DNA from: CAVXHQ01 sp963789535
Lineage (GTDB): Bacteria > Pseudomonadota > Alphaproteobacteria > Rhodobacterales > Rhodobacteraceae
Length of the DNA stretch: 64,000 bases
Assembly (NCBI GenBank): GCA_963789535.1
Contig: CAWBKU010000001.1
Coordinates: 1 to 64,000 of the forward strand
Direction of reading: 5' to 3'
Part shown: positions 17,293 to 26,724 of the stretch, piece by piece
Layout of the letters: each line of letters begins with the position of its first letter
How positions within the stretch are numbered: the first letter of the stretch is position 1
The notes under the pieces: model-generated
Told to the model about the DNA's origin: nothing
What the model saw: the letters and a program-made list of their open reading frames with translations, nothing else
Databases searched by the model: none
Made by a program: the position numbers and the translations under genes

Positions 17293-19110
17293 ATGCGCCG
17301 CCTGCCCAAGACCGCCGCCAACCTGAACGACGACAAGGGGAGCGGGATGCGCACGATCCGCCGGGTCATGCCCTATCTGTGGCCTGCCGACGACGCATCG
17401 GTAAAGGTGCGCGTGGTGCTTGCCGTGGCGATGCTGGTGCTGGCCAAGGTGATCGCCGTGGTGACGCCGCTGTTCTACAAATGGGCGGTCGACGTGCTGA
17501 GTGCGGATTTCGACGGACCTGCCGCAATGCTGGCGTTGGGCGCGGTCGGCCTGACGCTGGCCTATGGCCTCACGCGTCTCGCGAACGTCGGCTTCCAGCA
17601 GTTGCGCGACGTGGTCTTCACCCGCGTCGGCCAGCGGGCGCTGCGCCTCCTCGCGTTCGAGACGTTCACCCACATCCACCGCCTCTCGATGCGCTATCAC
17701 ATCACCCGCAAGACCGGGGGTCTCAGCCGCGTCATCGAGCGCGGCGTGAAGGGCGTCGATTTCCTGCTGCGGTTCCTCTTGTTCTCGATCGGCCCGCTGG
17801 TCCTCGAACTCCTGATGATCATGGGCATCCTCTTCTACCTCTTCGACGTCTGGTATCTCGTCGTCGTGGCCGTCACCATCGCGCTCTACGTCTGGTTCAC
17901 CTTCGCGATCACCGAATGGCGGGTAAAGATCCGCAAGATCATGAACGAACAGGATACGGATGCGAACCAGAAGGCGATCGACAGCCTGCTGAACTTCGAG
18001 ACGGTCAAATACTTCGGCGCCGAGGCGCGCGAGGCGGCGCGCTATGACGTCGCGATGCGGGCCTATGCCGAGGCGGCGGTCAAGACAAACTATTCTCTGG
18101 CGTTCCTGAACTTCGGCCAGTCGTTCCTCATCACCGGCGGCCTCGTCGTCGTCATGGTGATGGCGGCGATTGGCGTCGAGCGGGGGGCGCTGACGGTCGG
18201 CGATTTCGTCATGGTGAACGCCTACATGATCCAGATCACCCTGCCGCTGAACTTCCTCGGCACGGTCTACCGCGAGATCCGGCAGGCCCTCATCGACATG
18301 GGCGATATGTTCGATTTGTTGGGTCAACCGGCCGAAGTCGTCGACAAACCCGGCGCGCAGGTTCTGAAAGTGCAAGGTGGCACGGTGACGCTCGACGATG
18401 TGCACTTCGGCTATGACGCCGAGCGGCCGATCCTCAAGGGGGTGTCGCTGACCGTCGATGCCGGGCAGACCGTCGCCATCGTAGGATCGTCGGGGTCGGG
18501 AAAATCGACCATCGGGCGGCTTTTGTTCCGGTTCTACGACGTGACGGGCGGCGCTGTGCGGATCGACGGACAGGACGTGCGCGACGTGACGCAGGACAGC
18601 CTGCACGCGCGGATCGGCGTGGTGCCGCAGGACACGGTGCTGTTCAACGACACGATCTATTACAATATCGCCTATGGCCGCGCCGACGCGACGCGGGCGC
18701 AGGTCGAGGAGGCCGCCCGCGCCGCCTCGATCCATGAGTTCGTCATGAGCCTGCCGGACGGATATGCGACCACCGTGGGCGAACGGGGACTGAAACTCTC
18801 TGGCGGCGAAAAGCAGCGGGTCGGGATCGCCCGGACGCTGCTGAAGAACCCGCCGATCCTGATCCTCGACGAGGCGACGAGCGCCCTCGACACCGAAACC
18901 GAGAGGGAGATTCAGGCCGAACTGAAGGCGATGGGGCAGGGGCGGACGGTCCTTACGATCGCGCACCGCCTGACGACCATTCAGGACGCCGACAGGATCG
19001 TCGTCCTCGAGGATGGCCACATCGTCGAGACCGGTCGGCACGACGACCTCCTTGCGGCGGCCGGCAGATACGCGCATCTGTGGTTCCGGCAGGAATCGGA
19101 GGCCGCCTGA
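17293..19110 (+). CDS. Atm1-type ABC transporter (fused permease and ATPase)
   Basis: This 605-residue half-transporter has six predicted helices (about residues 35-310), then an ATPase domain. Walker A is GSSGSGKST (near residue 400), the signature LSGGEKQRVGIARTLL, and Walker B ILILDEATSALD. FNDTIYYNIAYGR and HITRKTGGLSRVIERG are typical of the Atm1/ABCB7/HMT1 subfamily, which exports glutathione-linked sulfur or metal species and protects against heavy metals. A second ATG at 17347 (MRTIRRVMPYLWP) is a plausible alternative start. It dimerises in the inner membrane. Confidence 0.88.
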   Translation: MRRLPKTAANLNDDKGSGMRTIRRVMPYLWPADDASVKVRVVLAVAMLVLAKVIAVVTPLFYKWAVDVLSADFDGPAAMLALGAVGLTLAYGLTRLANVGFQQLRDVVFTRVGQRALRLLAFETFTHIHRLSMRYHITRKTGGLSRVIERGVKGVDFLLRFLLFSIGPLVLELLMIMGILFYLFDVWYLVVVAVTIALYVWFTFAITEWRVKIRKIMNEQDTDANQKAIDSLLNFETVKYFGAEAREAARYDVAMRAYAEAAVKTNYSLAFLNFGQSFLITGGLVVVMVMAAIGVERGALTVGDFVMVNAYMIQITLPLNFLGTVYREIRQALIDMGDMFDLLGQPAEVVDKPGAQVLKVQGGTVTLDDVHFGYDAERPILKGVSLTVDAGQTVAIVGSSGSGKSTIGRLLFRFYDVTGGAVRIDGQDVRDVTQDSLHARIGVVPQDTVLFNDTIYYNIAYGRADATRAQVEEAARAASIHEFVMSLPDGYATTVGERGLKLSGGEKQRVGIARTLLKNPPILILDEATSALDTETEREIQAELKAMGQGRTVLTIAHRLTTIQDADRIVVLEDGHIVETGRHDDLLAAAGRYAHLWFRQESEAA

Positions 19111-19153
19111 CCGCCTCGGCACCGCCATCCGAATGCATCGCCGGAGCCTTGGT

Positions 19154-20359
19154 ATGCCTGCCCCCTCTCTGTTCCGCTCGGCCCTCGTCCTCGGCCTGTT
19201 GTCGGCCGTCGGGCCGTTCGCCATCGACATGTATCTGCCCGCCCTGCCGGAGATCGCGCGCGATCTGGCGGTGCCGCAGTCGTCGGTGCAACTGACGCTG
19301 ACCCTCTATTTCGTCGCCTTCGGCGTGGCGCAACTGATCTACGGGCCGCTGGCCGATCAGGTGGGCCGCAAGCCGCCGCTCTATATCGGGATGGCGATCT
19401 TCATCGCGGGCTCGATCGGCGCGGCGCTGGCGGGTGATGTCGGCACCCTCACGGCGTGGCGGATGGTGCAGGGCCTGGGTGCCGCCGCGGTGATGGTCGT
19501 GCCGCGGTCGATCATCCGCGACATGTATACCGGCCCCGAGGCGACGCGGATGATGGCGACGATCATGCTGGTGATTTCGGTATCGCCGATGCTGGCGCCG
19601 CTCGCGGGCTCGGGGATCCTCGTGATCTCGGGCTGGCGAACGATCTTCTGGGTGCTGTGTGGCGCGGCACTGATAAGCCTCGCGCTCATCCACCGCGCAC
19701 AACCCGAGACGCTGGCGCCCGAGAACCGCGTGCCGGTCAACTTCGCCTCCCTGATGCGCGGCGCGCGCGTCCTGCTGCGCGATCCCGTCTTCATGGGCCT
19801 CACCTTCGTCGGCAGCTTCGGCTTCGCCAGCTTCTTCGTCTTCATCGCGGCCGCGTCCTTCGTCTACACCGGCGAGTTCGGTCTGACGCCGACCGGGTTC
19901 AGCCTCGCCTTCGCGGTCAACGCCATCGGGTTCTTTGCGGCAAGTCAGGCGGCAGGACCGCTGGGCATGCGGTTCGGCATGGTGCGGGTGATGCAGCGCG
20001 CGATCCTCGGGTTCGCCGGGTTCACCTGCACGCTGGCGGTGCTGGTGGCACTGGGCGCCTCATCGCTGGCGGTCATCATGGCGTTCCTGTTTCTCGCCAA
20101 CGCCTGCCTCGGCCTCGTGATCCCGACGGTGATGGTGATGGCGCTCGATCCGCACGGGCGCATCGCGGGACTGGCCTCGTCGCTCGGCGGGACGTTGCAG
20201 ATGCTGACCGGCGGCCTGATCGTGACCCTGGCGGGTCCGTTCTTCGGCGACCGGGCGTTGCCGATGGTCGTGACCATCGCGGTCTGTGCCCTGCTCGCGC
20301 TGGCGACCTCTCTGGCGCTGGCACCGCGCCTGGTCGGGGCGGCGGCGCCCGCCGCATAG
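19154..20359 (+). CDS. Bcr/CflA family multidrug efflux transporter (MFS)
   Basis: The protein is a 401-residue major facilitator with about 12 hydrophobic segments. GPFAIDMYLPALPEIA in the first helix and YGPLADQVGRKP (motif A) in the loop after helix 2 identify the drug:H+ antiporter-1, Bcr/CflA branch. These proteins export drugs such as bicyclomycin, or sulfur compounds such as cysteine. ATG 19133 is an alternative start seven codons upstream. The stop lies 1 bp from the end of the convergent RND pump gene. Confidence 0.87.
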   Translation: MPAPSLFRSALVLGLLSAVGPFAIDMYLPALPEIARDLAVPQSSVQLTLTLYFVAFGVAQLIYGPLADQVGRKPPLYIGMAIFIAGSIGAALAGDVGTLTAWRMVQGLGAAAVMVVPRSIIRDMYTGPEATRMMATIMLVISVSPMLAPLAGSGILVISGWRTIFWVLCGAALISLALIHRAQPETLAPENRVPVNFASLMRGARVLLRDPVFMGLTFVGSFGFASFFVFIAAASFVYTGEFGLTPTGFSLAFAVNAIGFFAASQAAGPLGMRFGMVRVMQRAILGFAGFTCTLAVLVALGASSLAVIMAFLFLANACLGLVIPTVMVMALDPHGRIAGLASSLGGTLQMLTGGLIVTLAGPFFGDRALPMVVTIAVCALLALATSLALAPRLVGAAAPAA

Positions 20360-20360
20360 C

Positions 20361-23300
20361 CTACTCGGCGGCGCGCAGCGGCACGGCCATCGGCATCGGC
20401 GCCTGTTCGATCTCGTCGTCGTCCGCCCAGAGGATTTCGGGGGGCATGACGCGTCCCGCCTGCCGCCGCAGCGCCCAGTCGCGCGCCGCCCGGCTCGACC
20501 GGCCCATCGACAGCCGCGCCAGAAGCCGCGAAAGCCAGATCGCATAGGTGGTGATCCAGACCCGCACGGCCAGCATCGCCGGCGTGAAGATGAGCGTCAG
20601 CATCGTGGCGATCCCAAGGCCGAAGACGACCGCCGTGGCGAGCTGCTTCCACCAGAGTGCCGTCGGGCTGTCGATGGTATAGCCGCCGTCGCCGAAGTTC
20701 AGCGACAGGCCGAACATCATCGGTGCGAGGCCCGCGATGGTCGTGATGGTGGTCAGCAGGACGGGACGGATCCGGTCCTCGGCGGTCCGCGTGATCGCCT
20801 CGGTCCGGGGCATGAACTTCTCGTATTCCTGATAGGTGTCGATCAGGATGATGTTGTTGTTCACCACGATCCCCGCGAGGGCCACGATCCCGGTGCCGGT
20901 CATGATGATCGAGAACGCCTGATCCATGACCAGCATCCCGATGAGGACGCCCGCCGTCGACATGATGACGGCCAGCAGGACGAGGATCGAATTGTAGACC
21001 GAATTGAACTGCGCCAGCAGGATGATGAACATCAGGCCGAGTGCGCCCATGAAGGCGACGGCGAGGAACTGTCCGCTTTCGGCCTGATCCTCCTGATCGC
21101 CGGTCCACTCCCAGCCGATGCCGGGGGCAAAGGGATCGGTCTCGAGCCATTCGGTCATCGTGGCGATGCGTTCGTTCGCGTTGACGATCGTCGGAACGAC
21201 GGTCACGCCCGGTTCGGCGGCCAGCGCCCGCAGCTCGGCGATCCGCCCGTCGGAAACGTCGGCGGAAATGTCATAGTAGGCCACCGGATCCTCGGTCACG
21301 AGGGCGAGCGGAAAGCCGAGGGGCGTCGCGATCTCGAGGTCGACGGACGCGCGATCGCCCTGCGCCGCGATGTCGGACACGTCCGTGGCGAGAACCTCCG
21401 CCAGGCCGAGTGTCGCGGTGAGCGGCACTGCGGTCGCTCCGGCGAGGGCGACGGGCAGGGGGGCCACGTCGATCTCGGCCGGCGCATCGGGCCGGGCGAG
21501 GGCCTGTTCGAACGACAGGCTCACGAAACCCGGTTCGGCGTCGGCCTTTACGTCGAAATAGCGTTGCTGGTCGATGCGGTTGATCTGCGCCAGTTTCGCG
21601 ACCGGGGTCAGCGTGATGAAGTTCGACAGCGGGATCAGACCCTCGGCGGTGCGCACGCGCAGCGTCTCGATGGTCGAGAGCACCCGGTCGACCTCGGGCA
21701 GCCGGACGCGGATCTCGATCTCTTCGTCCGACGACGGCACCCGCATCGTGTCGAGCAGCAGGCCGCGCGTCACGAGTTGCACCATGCCGCCGACGCTGGC
21801 GACATCGGCGCCGAACCGGCCCGCCGCCTCGACGTCGACGTCGATCTGCCAGTCGATGCCGGGCAGGGGCAGCGAGTCCTCGATCAGCCGCAGGCCCGGA
21901 ACCGTCTCGAAATGCGCGCGTGCGATCGCCGCGGCGTCGCGCAACTCGTCCCAGTCGTCGCCGGTCAGGCGCAGGTGGATCGGCTTGGACGCGCCGGGTC
22001 CGTTCGAGAGGTTCAGGATCTCGGTACGGATGCCGGGGATAAGGTCGAGGCGTGCCTGGAGGTCGGCCATGACGGCGTTGCCATCGAGCGTGGCGCGGTC
22101 GAGGCCATTCTCGTCGGCATAGTCGTCGCGGTCGTCCCAAGGGACCAACTCGATCTGAAGCTGACCGATCGCATCGTTCGGCCCGCCGGCCCCCCCGGTG
22201 TTGGAGTTGAGGCCGCCGGCACCGGCAAAGGCGAAGATCGACTGGATCCCCGGCGTGTCGAGGGCAGCCCGTTCGGCCTGCGCCACAAGCGCATCCTTTT
22301 CGGCGATCGAGAGGTTGCCGCGCGCCTGCACGTAGACGATGGCCTGCTCGGGCTCTGTCTCGACGAAGAATTCGACGCCGTTGTTGTGTTGACCGAAGTA
22401 GCCGAAGGTCGTGAACACGAAGAGGCCGACGAAACCGACCGTCACCAGCGGCATGATCGGGTTGCCCGCGATCAGGTGGACGAACCGGCCGAAGAGCGAG
22501 CGGCGGTAGCCGGAGGCGACGCGCGCAGGCTCGCGGATGCCGCGGGCGAGGCCCCAGAAATAGAGGGTCATGAGGACGCCGACGCCAAAGAGGAAGAGGC
22601 CGGGCAGGCGGGTGGCGAAGCCGGTGACGTCGGCGGGAAGGTCGCCCAGAAGATCGGGGCGGAAGGCCAGTGCCGCCCCGGCGACGGCAACGATCAGCGC
22701 GGGCACGACCAGGGCGGCGCGCAGCCAGAACGGCACGTGGGTCATCACCGAGGTCTGGATCCGGTCGATGATCCGGGCAAAGCGTCCGATCACGCCACCC
22801 AGGACGGGAAGATAGATCAGCGCCACGACGAGCGAGGCCGTCAGCACGAAGATGAGCGTGACCGGCAGCATCCCCATGAACTGACCCGCCACGCCGGGCC
22901 AGAACAGCATCGGCAGGAACGCGCAGAGCGTCGTGGCGGTTGACGAGACCACGGGCCAGAACATCCTTTTGGCGCTCTCGGTATAGGCGGTCATCGGGCC
23001 TGCGCCCTCCTTGACCCGCCGATCGGCGTATTCGACGATGACGATGGCGCCATCGACCAGCATACCGACAGCGAGGATCAGGCCGAACATGACGATGTTC
23101 GAGATCGTGACCCCCATAACCGCCAGCATCGCAAAGCAAAGCAGGAACGAGGTCGGGATCGCAAAGCCGACGAGGAGTGCGGGCCGCAGGCCGAGCGAGG
23201 CGAGCACGACGATCATCACGAGCGCGATGGCGGTCAGCACCGACCCCTCGAGCTGCTTGACCATCGATTCGACTTCCGTAGAGCGATCGTTCGAGGTGCC

Positions 23301-24257
23301 CACGGTGATCGCGTCGCGCAGTTCCTGCGGCCATTCCGCCTGCGCCTCGGCCACGACCTCGCGCACGAGGGCCGCCGTGTCGATCAGGTTGAAGCCGCGC
23401 TTCTTCACGACCTGCAAGGCCACCGTCGTCTCGCCGTTGAACCGCGCCGTGGAGGCCCGGTCCTCGAACGTGAGGCGGATCGTCGCCAGATCGCCGAGCG
23501 TGACCGAGCGGTCGCCGTCGCTGATGACCTGAAGGCTGTAGACCTCCTGCGGGGTGGTCAGGTTCGACGGTATCTTGATGGCAAAGGCGCCCTGCGGCGT
23601 CTCGATCTCGCCCGCCGCGATCAGCAGGTTGTTGTTCGACACCGCAGAGATCAGTTCCGCGGCGGTAACGTCATAGGCCTCGAGGCGGATCGGGTCGATG
23701 ATCACCTCGAGCATCTCGTCGCGCTCGCCGGTCAGTTGCGCGTTCAGCACCGCGTCGAGGCCCTCGAGACGGTCCTGCAAGTCCTTGGCGACCTGGATCA
23801 GCGTGCGCTCGGGCAGATCGCCGGTGAGGTTGACGATGATGATCGGGAATTCGGAGAAGTTCAGTTCGTTCAGCGAATAGGTCTCGGCACCATCCGGAAA
23901 CTGCGCTTGCGCGTTGTTCATCGCGTCGCGGACGTCGGCCATGACCTTGGTCTTGTCCCAGCCGAACTCGAATTCGAGGGCGATGCCGGCATAGCCCTCG
24001 GCGGCGGTGGCGGTCATCGTCTTGAGGCCGTCGAGGTCGGCAAGCTCCGTCTCCATCGGGCGGACCAGCAGCGTCTCGCTGTCGGCGGCAGAGATGCCGG
24101 GGAACGGGACCGAGACGAAGAGGGCGGGGATCTCGATGTCGGGCTCGCCCTCCTTGGGCAGGCCGACATAGGCGGCGCCGCCCGCGACGAGGCTGAGGAC
24201 GACGAAGGCGATGATCATCCGGGCGCGCGCGGCGGCCCAGTCGACGAGACCGTTCAT
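20361..24257 (-). CDS. efflux RND transporter permease
   Basis: This 1298-residue inner-membrane pump belongs to the resistance-nodulation-division superfamily. It starts with MNGLVDWAAARARMIIAFVVL and has the RND features FVSVPFPGISAADSETLLVRPME, IMFGLILAVGMLVDGAIVIVEYADR (with the proton-relay acidic residue) and NNNIILIDTYQEYEK. It is about 250 residues longer than typical AcrB homologues. The excess includes a central block with two additional hydrophobic segments (WLRAALVVPALIVAVAGAALAF; GLFLFGVGVLMTLYFWGLARG). It is translationally coupled to the upstream adaptor gene (ATGA overlap). No outer-membrane channel gene is adjacent. Confidence 0.9.
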   Translation of the reverse strand: MNGLVDWAAARARMIIAFVVLSLVAGGAAYVGLPKEGEPDIEIPALFVSVPFPGISAADSETLLVRPMETELADLDGLKTMTATAAEGYAGIALEFEFGWDKTKVMADVRDAMNNAQAQFPDGAETYSLNELNFSEFPIIIVNLTGDLPERTLIQVAKDLQDRLEGLDAVLNAQLTGERDEMLEVIIDPIRLEAYDVTAAELISAVSNNNLLIAAGEIETPQGAFAIKIPSNLTTPQEVYSLQVISDGDRSVTLGDLATIRLTFEDRASTARFNGETTVALQVVKKRGFNLIDTAALVREVVAEAQAEWPQELRDAITVGTSNDRSTEVESMVKQLEGSVLTAIALVMIVVLASLGLRPALLVGFAIPTSFLLCFAMLAVMGVTISNIVMFGLILAVGMLVDGAIVIVEYADRRVKEGAGPMTAYTESAKRMFWPVVSSTATTLCAFLPMLFWPGVAGQFMGMLPVTLIFVLTASLVVALIYLPVLGGVIGRFARIIDRIQTSVMTHVPFWLRAALVVPALIVAVAGAALAFRPDLLGDLPADVTGFATRLPGLFLFGVGVLMTLYFWGLARGIREPARVASGYRRSLFGRFVHLIAGNPIMPLVTVGFVGLFVFTTFGYFGQHNNGVEFFVETEPEQAIVYVQARGNLSIAEKDALVAQAERAALDTPGIQSIFAFAGAGGLNSNTGGAGGPNDAIGQLQIELVPWDDRDDYADENGLDRATLDGNAVMADLQARLDLIPGIRTEILNLSNGPGASKPIHLRLTGDDWDELRDAAAIARAHFETVPGLRLIEDSLPLPGIDWQIDVDVEAAGRFGADVASVGGMVQLVTRGLLLDTMRVPSSDEEIEIRVRLPEVDRVLSTIETLRVRTAEGLIPLSNFITLTPVAKLAQINRIDQQRYFDVKADAEPGFVSLSFEQALARPDAPAEIDVAPLPVALAGATAVPLTATLGLAEVLATDVSDIAAQGDRASVDLEIATPLGFPLALVTEDPVAYYDISADVSDGRIAELRALAAEPGVTVVPTIVNANERIATMTEWLETDPFAPGIGWEWTGDQEDQAESGQFLAVAFMGALGLMFIILLAQFNSVYNSILVLLAVIMSTAGVLIGMLVMDQAFSIIMTGTGIVALAGIVVNNNIILIDTYQEYEKFMPRTEAITRTAEDRIRPVLLTTITTIAGLAPMMFGLSLNFGDGGYTIDSPTALWWKQLATAVVFGLGIATMLTLIFTPAMLAVRVWITTYAIWLSRLLARLSMGRSSRAARDWALRRQAGRVMPPEILWADDDEIEQAPMPMAVPLRAAE

Positions 24258-25483
24258 TGGCCGACCTCCGGTGCGGCATCGGGATAGACCGGGCGGACCG
24301 GGACGTCGTCGATGACGTATTCCTGCCCGACGAGGATCACGTCCGCGCTGTCGGGCAGTCCCGCGACCCAGACGCCGTCGACGGTATCGCGCAAGAGCGA
24401 GACGGGCAGAAACTGCGCCGTCATATCGTCGGCCACGACACGCACGCCGAGGCTTCCGGTGTCGTCGAGCGTCAGCGCCGATTGCGGCAGAAGATGCGCG
24501 CGCTGCCCGTCGGTCTCGACGAGGATGTCGGCGGTCTGGCCGTCGCGGACCGCGAAATCGGCGTTCGGCACCTCGATCTCGAGGCGGAAGGTGCGCGTGG
24601 TGGCGTCGCCCGAGCGCGACAGAAACGTCACGGTGCCGCCCAGTTGGCTGCCGTTCGCCAGACGGGCCCCGGCGCGGGCGCCGAGGGCGATCTGGTCGAG
24701 CTGGGATTCGGGCACGAAACCGACGAGCTTGATCGGGTCGAGCTGGATGATCGTGGCACAGGGCGCACCCGGTTGCATGAGGGCGCCGAGTTCGGCGGTG
24801 TCCGTCTCGAGAATGCCCGCGAACGGCGCGTGGATCCGCAGCCGTTCGATCTCGGCCTCGGCGGCGGCGATGCCGGCCTGCGCCGCCTCGATCCCGGCCT
24901 GCGCCGAGATGATGCTGGCACGCGCGCGGCTGACTCCGGCGGCGGCGGCCTCGAAGGCCGCCTCGGCGCTGACCAGCCGGGTCTCGGACGCAAAGCCGCC
25001 TTCGCTGAGCTGGCGGGCGGCGTTCACGTTGATCTCGGCTTCGCGCACGCGGGCCTCGGCCTCTGCGACGGACGCTTCCGCTTCGGGGACGCGGCCCTCG
25101 GCCTCGGCCAGCCGCGCCTGCGCCTCTTGGAGAGTAGCGGCGCGGGTGCCGGGCGCGAGTTCGCACAACAAATCCCCCGCCGCGACGACGGTGCCCTTGC
25201 GGAGCGGCTCGGAAATCACCAGACCACTGGTTTCGGCGGCGACGACGACCTCGCGCGCGGCCTCGGTCCGGCCGCGCAGCACGACGGCGTTCTCGATGGT
25301 TTCGGCGACGGAATGGCGGGCGACGACGCGGATGCCGGTCGGTTCGGGTGCAGCGACCGTCGGATCCGTGATATCGGCCGGCTCTGCCGTCTGGGCAAAG
25401 GCGCGCAGCGTCTCGCGCTCGATGACCAGCAGATAGAGGAGCCCGGCGACCAATATCGCAGTCAGCAGCGGCATCAGTTTCAT
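24254..25483 (-). CDS. RND efflux periplasmic adaptor subunit (HlyD/AcrA family)
   Basis: The 409-residue protein has an N-terminal membrane anchor (LLTAILVAGLLYLLVIE), a lipoyl/barrel-sandwich half (VVVAAETSGLVISEPLRKGTVVAAGDLLCEL) and an Ala/Glu-rich coiled-coil hairpin (about residues 115-215). The second lipoyl half is RIHAPFAGILETDTAELGALMQPG, followed by a beta-barrel and membrane-proximal domain. It links the RND permease to an outer-membrane channel. It is the first gene of a two-gene leftward operon with a palindromic candidate operator about 140 bp upstream. Confidence 0.9.
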   Translation of the reverse strand: MKLMPLLTAILVAGLLYLLVIERETLRAFAQTAEPADITDPTVAAPEPTGIRVVARHSVAETIENAVVLRGRTEAAREVVVAAETSGLVISEPLRKGTVVAAGDLLCELAPGTRAATLQEAQARLAEAEGRVPEAEASVAEAEARVREAEINVNAARQLSEGGFASETRLVSAEAAFEAAAAGVSRARASIISAQAGIEAAQAGIAAAEAEIERLRIHAPFAGILETDTAELGALMQPGAPCATIIQLDPIKLVGFVPESQLDQIALGARAGARLANGSQLGGTVTFLSRSGDATTRTFRLEIEVPNADFAVRDGQTADILVETDGQRAHLLPQSALTLDDTGSLGVRVVADDMTAQFLPVSLLRDTVDGVWVAGLPDSADVILVGQEYVIDDVPVRPVYPDAAPEVGQ

Positions 25484-25622
25484 CTCGGGCCTCTCAAGAA
25501 CGGTCGACGGACGGACGAACGTGCATCCGGGCGGAGTTGGAAGGATCGGTCTCTTGTTTCACGCTGGCCGCCCGACATGCGGGACGTATCGGAACGGCTG
25601 GCGCTTCATATAGTCTCTTACG

Positions 25623-25640
25623 CTGAACCGACCAGTTCAG
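25623..25640. promoter_or_regulatory. inverted repeat, candidate operator of the RND efflux operon
   Basis: CTGAAC (25623-25628) and GTTCAG (25635-25640) form a perfect inverted repeat with a 6-bp spacer (CGACCA). It lies in the 320-bp region without genes between the adaptor (leftward) and the YfgM-like gene (rightward). A TATATG that could act as -10 for the leftward operon lies about 10 bp away at 25605-25612. The shape and size fit a TetR-family efflux repressor site. No such regulator gene is adjacent. Nothing else was recognised in 25484-25803. Confidence 0.4.
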
Positions 25641-25803
25641 ATTAGTCGACGCGGCGAATTTTCGCAACAAATGTCTCGCAGTTGCAGCATAGCCGCGGTC
25701 GGCGCACCACGGCGCGCCGGACGGTGCAGGCTTGGCAATGCCGTGGCCCCTGCGATAAGAGGGCCGGGAGTGCAAAGACCCCGGCAAGAGGCGGACCGAC
25801 CCC

Positions 25804-26679
25804 GTGAGCAGCAACGACAGCTTTATCGACGAAGTCAGCGACGAGGTGCGCCGTGACAGGCTGTTCGCCTATATGCGCCGCTATGGCTGGATCGCGGTGC
25901 TGGCCGTGCTGGCGATCGTCGGCGCTGCGGCATGGTCGGAGTGGTCCAAGGCGCAGGCCCGTGCCGAGGCCGAGACTTTGGGCGATGCCTTGCTGACCGC
26001 GCTCGAGACCGAGGATGACGCGGCGCGGGCCGCCGCCCTGGCGGCGGTGCCGGCGTCGGGCGACGCCCGGGCGGTCGCGGCCCTCCTGACGGCGACCGAG
26101 CAGGAGACGGCGGGCGATCTCGCGGCGGCGGTGACGACCCTTCGGCGTGTGGCCGAGGATGCCGCCCTGCCGCAGGCCTACCGCGATCTTGCGCAGATCA
26201 AGGCGCTGATGATCGGCGAGGGCGTCATCGACGCCGCCGAACGGCGCACCGGCCTCGAGGCAATGGCGGTGCCGGGGCGGCCCTACCGGATGATCGCACT
26301 CGAGCAACTGGCGCTGATGACCCTGGCGACGGGCGACCGCGCCGGGGCGATCGCCGCCTTCGAGGCGCTGACCGTCGACGCCGAGGCGAGCGAGGGCTTG
26401 CGCGGACGCGCCCGGGACATGATTGTGGCATTGGGCGGTGGCGCGGTCCCGGCGGAAGAGGCCGGGGCGGCGCCGATGATGGTCGGGGACGAGACCGCTC
26501 CCGTCGGGGCCGAGGATGACGATGCTGCGAACGGCGATATCGTGATAGACGACACTGCGACGGTCGATGCCGCGCCCGACGACGCGACGCCGGGCGATGC
26601 CGCGCCCGACGACGCGACGCCGGACGATGCCACGCCGGACGAAGCGACGCCGGACGACGCGACGCCGACAGGCGAATGA
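25804..26679 (+). CDS. YfgM-like tetratricopeptide membrane protein
   Basis: The 291-residue protein starts at GTG 25804. A cytoplasmic N-terminus (DSFIDEVSDEVRRDRLFAYMRRYG) is followed by one transmembrane helix (WIAVLAVLAIVGAAAW, about residues 30-46). A TPR-like periplasmic domain (about 50-215) and an acidic tail complete it. The tail (about 245-291) is a tandem repeat of D-A/E-A-T/A-P-D units. In E. coli the order yfgM-bamB-der is the same. YfgM is an inner-membrane partner of the SecYEG translocon and periplasmic chaperones, so the conserved order supports the assignment. Confidence 0.78.
   Translation: MSSNDSFIDEVSDEVRRDRLFAYMRRYGWIAVLAVLAIVGAAAWSEWSKAQARAEAETLGDALLTALETEDDAARAAALAAVPASGDARAVAALLTATEQETAGDLAAAVTTLRRVAEDAALPQAYRDLAQIKALMIGEGVIDAAERRTGLEAMAVPGRPYRMIALEQLALMTLATGDRAGAIAAFEALTVDAEASEGLRGRARDMIVALGGGAVPAEEAGAAPMMVGDETAPVGAEDDDAANGDIVIDDTATVDAAPDDATPGDAAPDDATPDDATPDEATPDDATPTGE
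26566..26667 (+). repeat. 15-bp tandem repeat coding for D-A-T-P-D units
   Basis: About seven consecutive 15-bp units with consensus gacgcgacgccggac code for DAAPD, DATPG, DAAPD, DATPD, DATPD, EATPD and DATP at the C-terminus of the YfgM-like protein. The units are nearly identical at the DNA level, suggesting recent expansion by slippage. Copy number may vary between strains. Confidence 0.75.
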
Positions 26680-26724
26680 CGCAACAGCCCGCAACAGAAC
26701 GGGCCGGACGAACGAGGGCTAGGG

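Noticed and set aside
20286..22943. A long plus-strand open frame opposite the RND permease gene
   Set aside because: It is rich in Arg, His, Asp and Gln without domains and overlaps the conserved permease throughout; stop codons are rare in this frame because of high GC.
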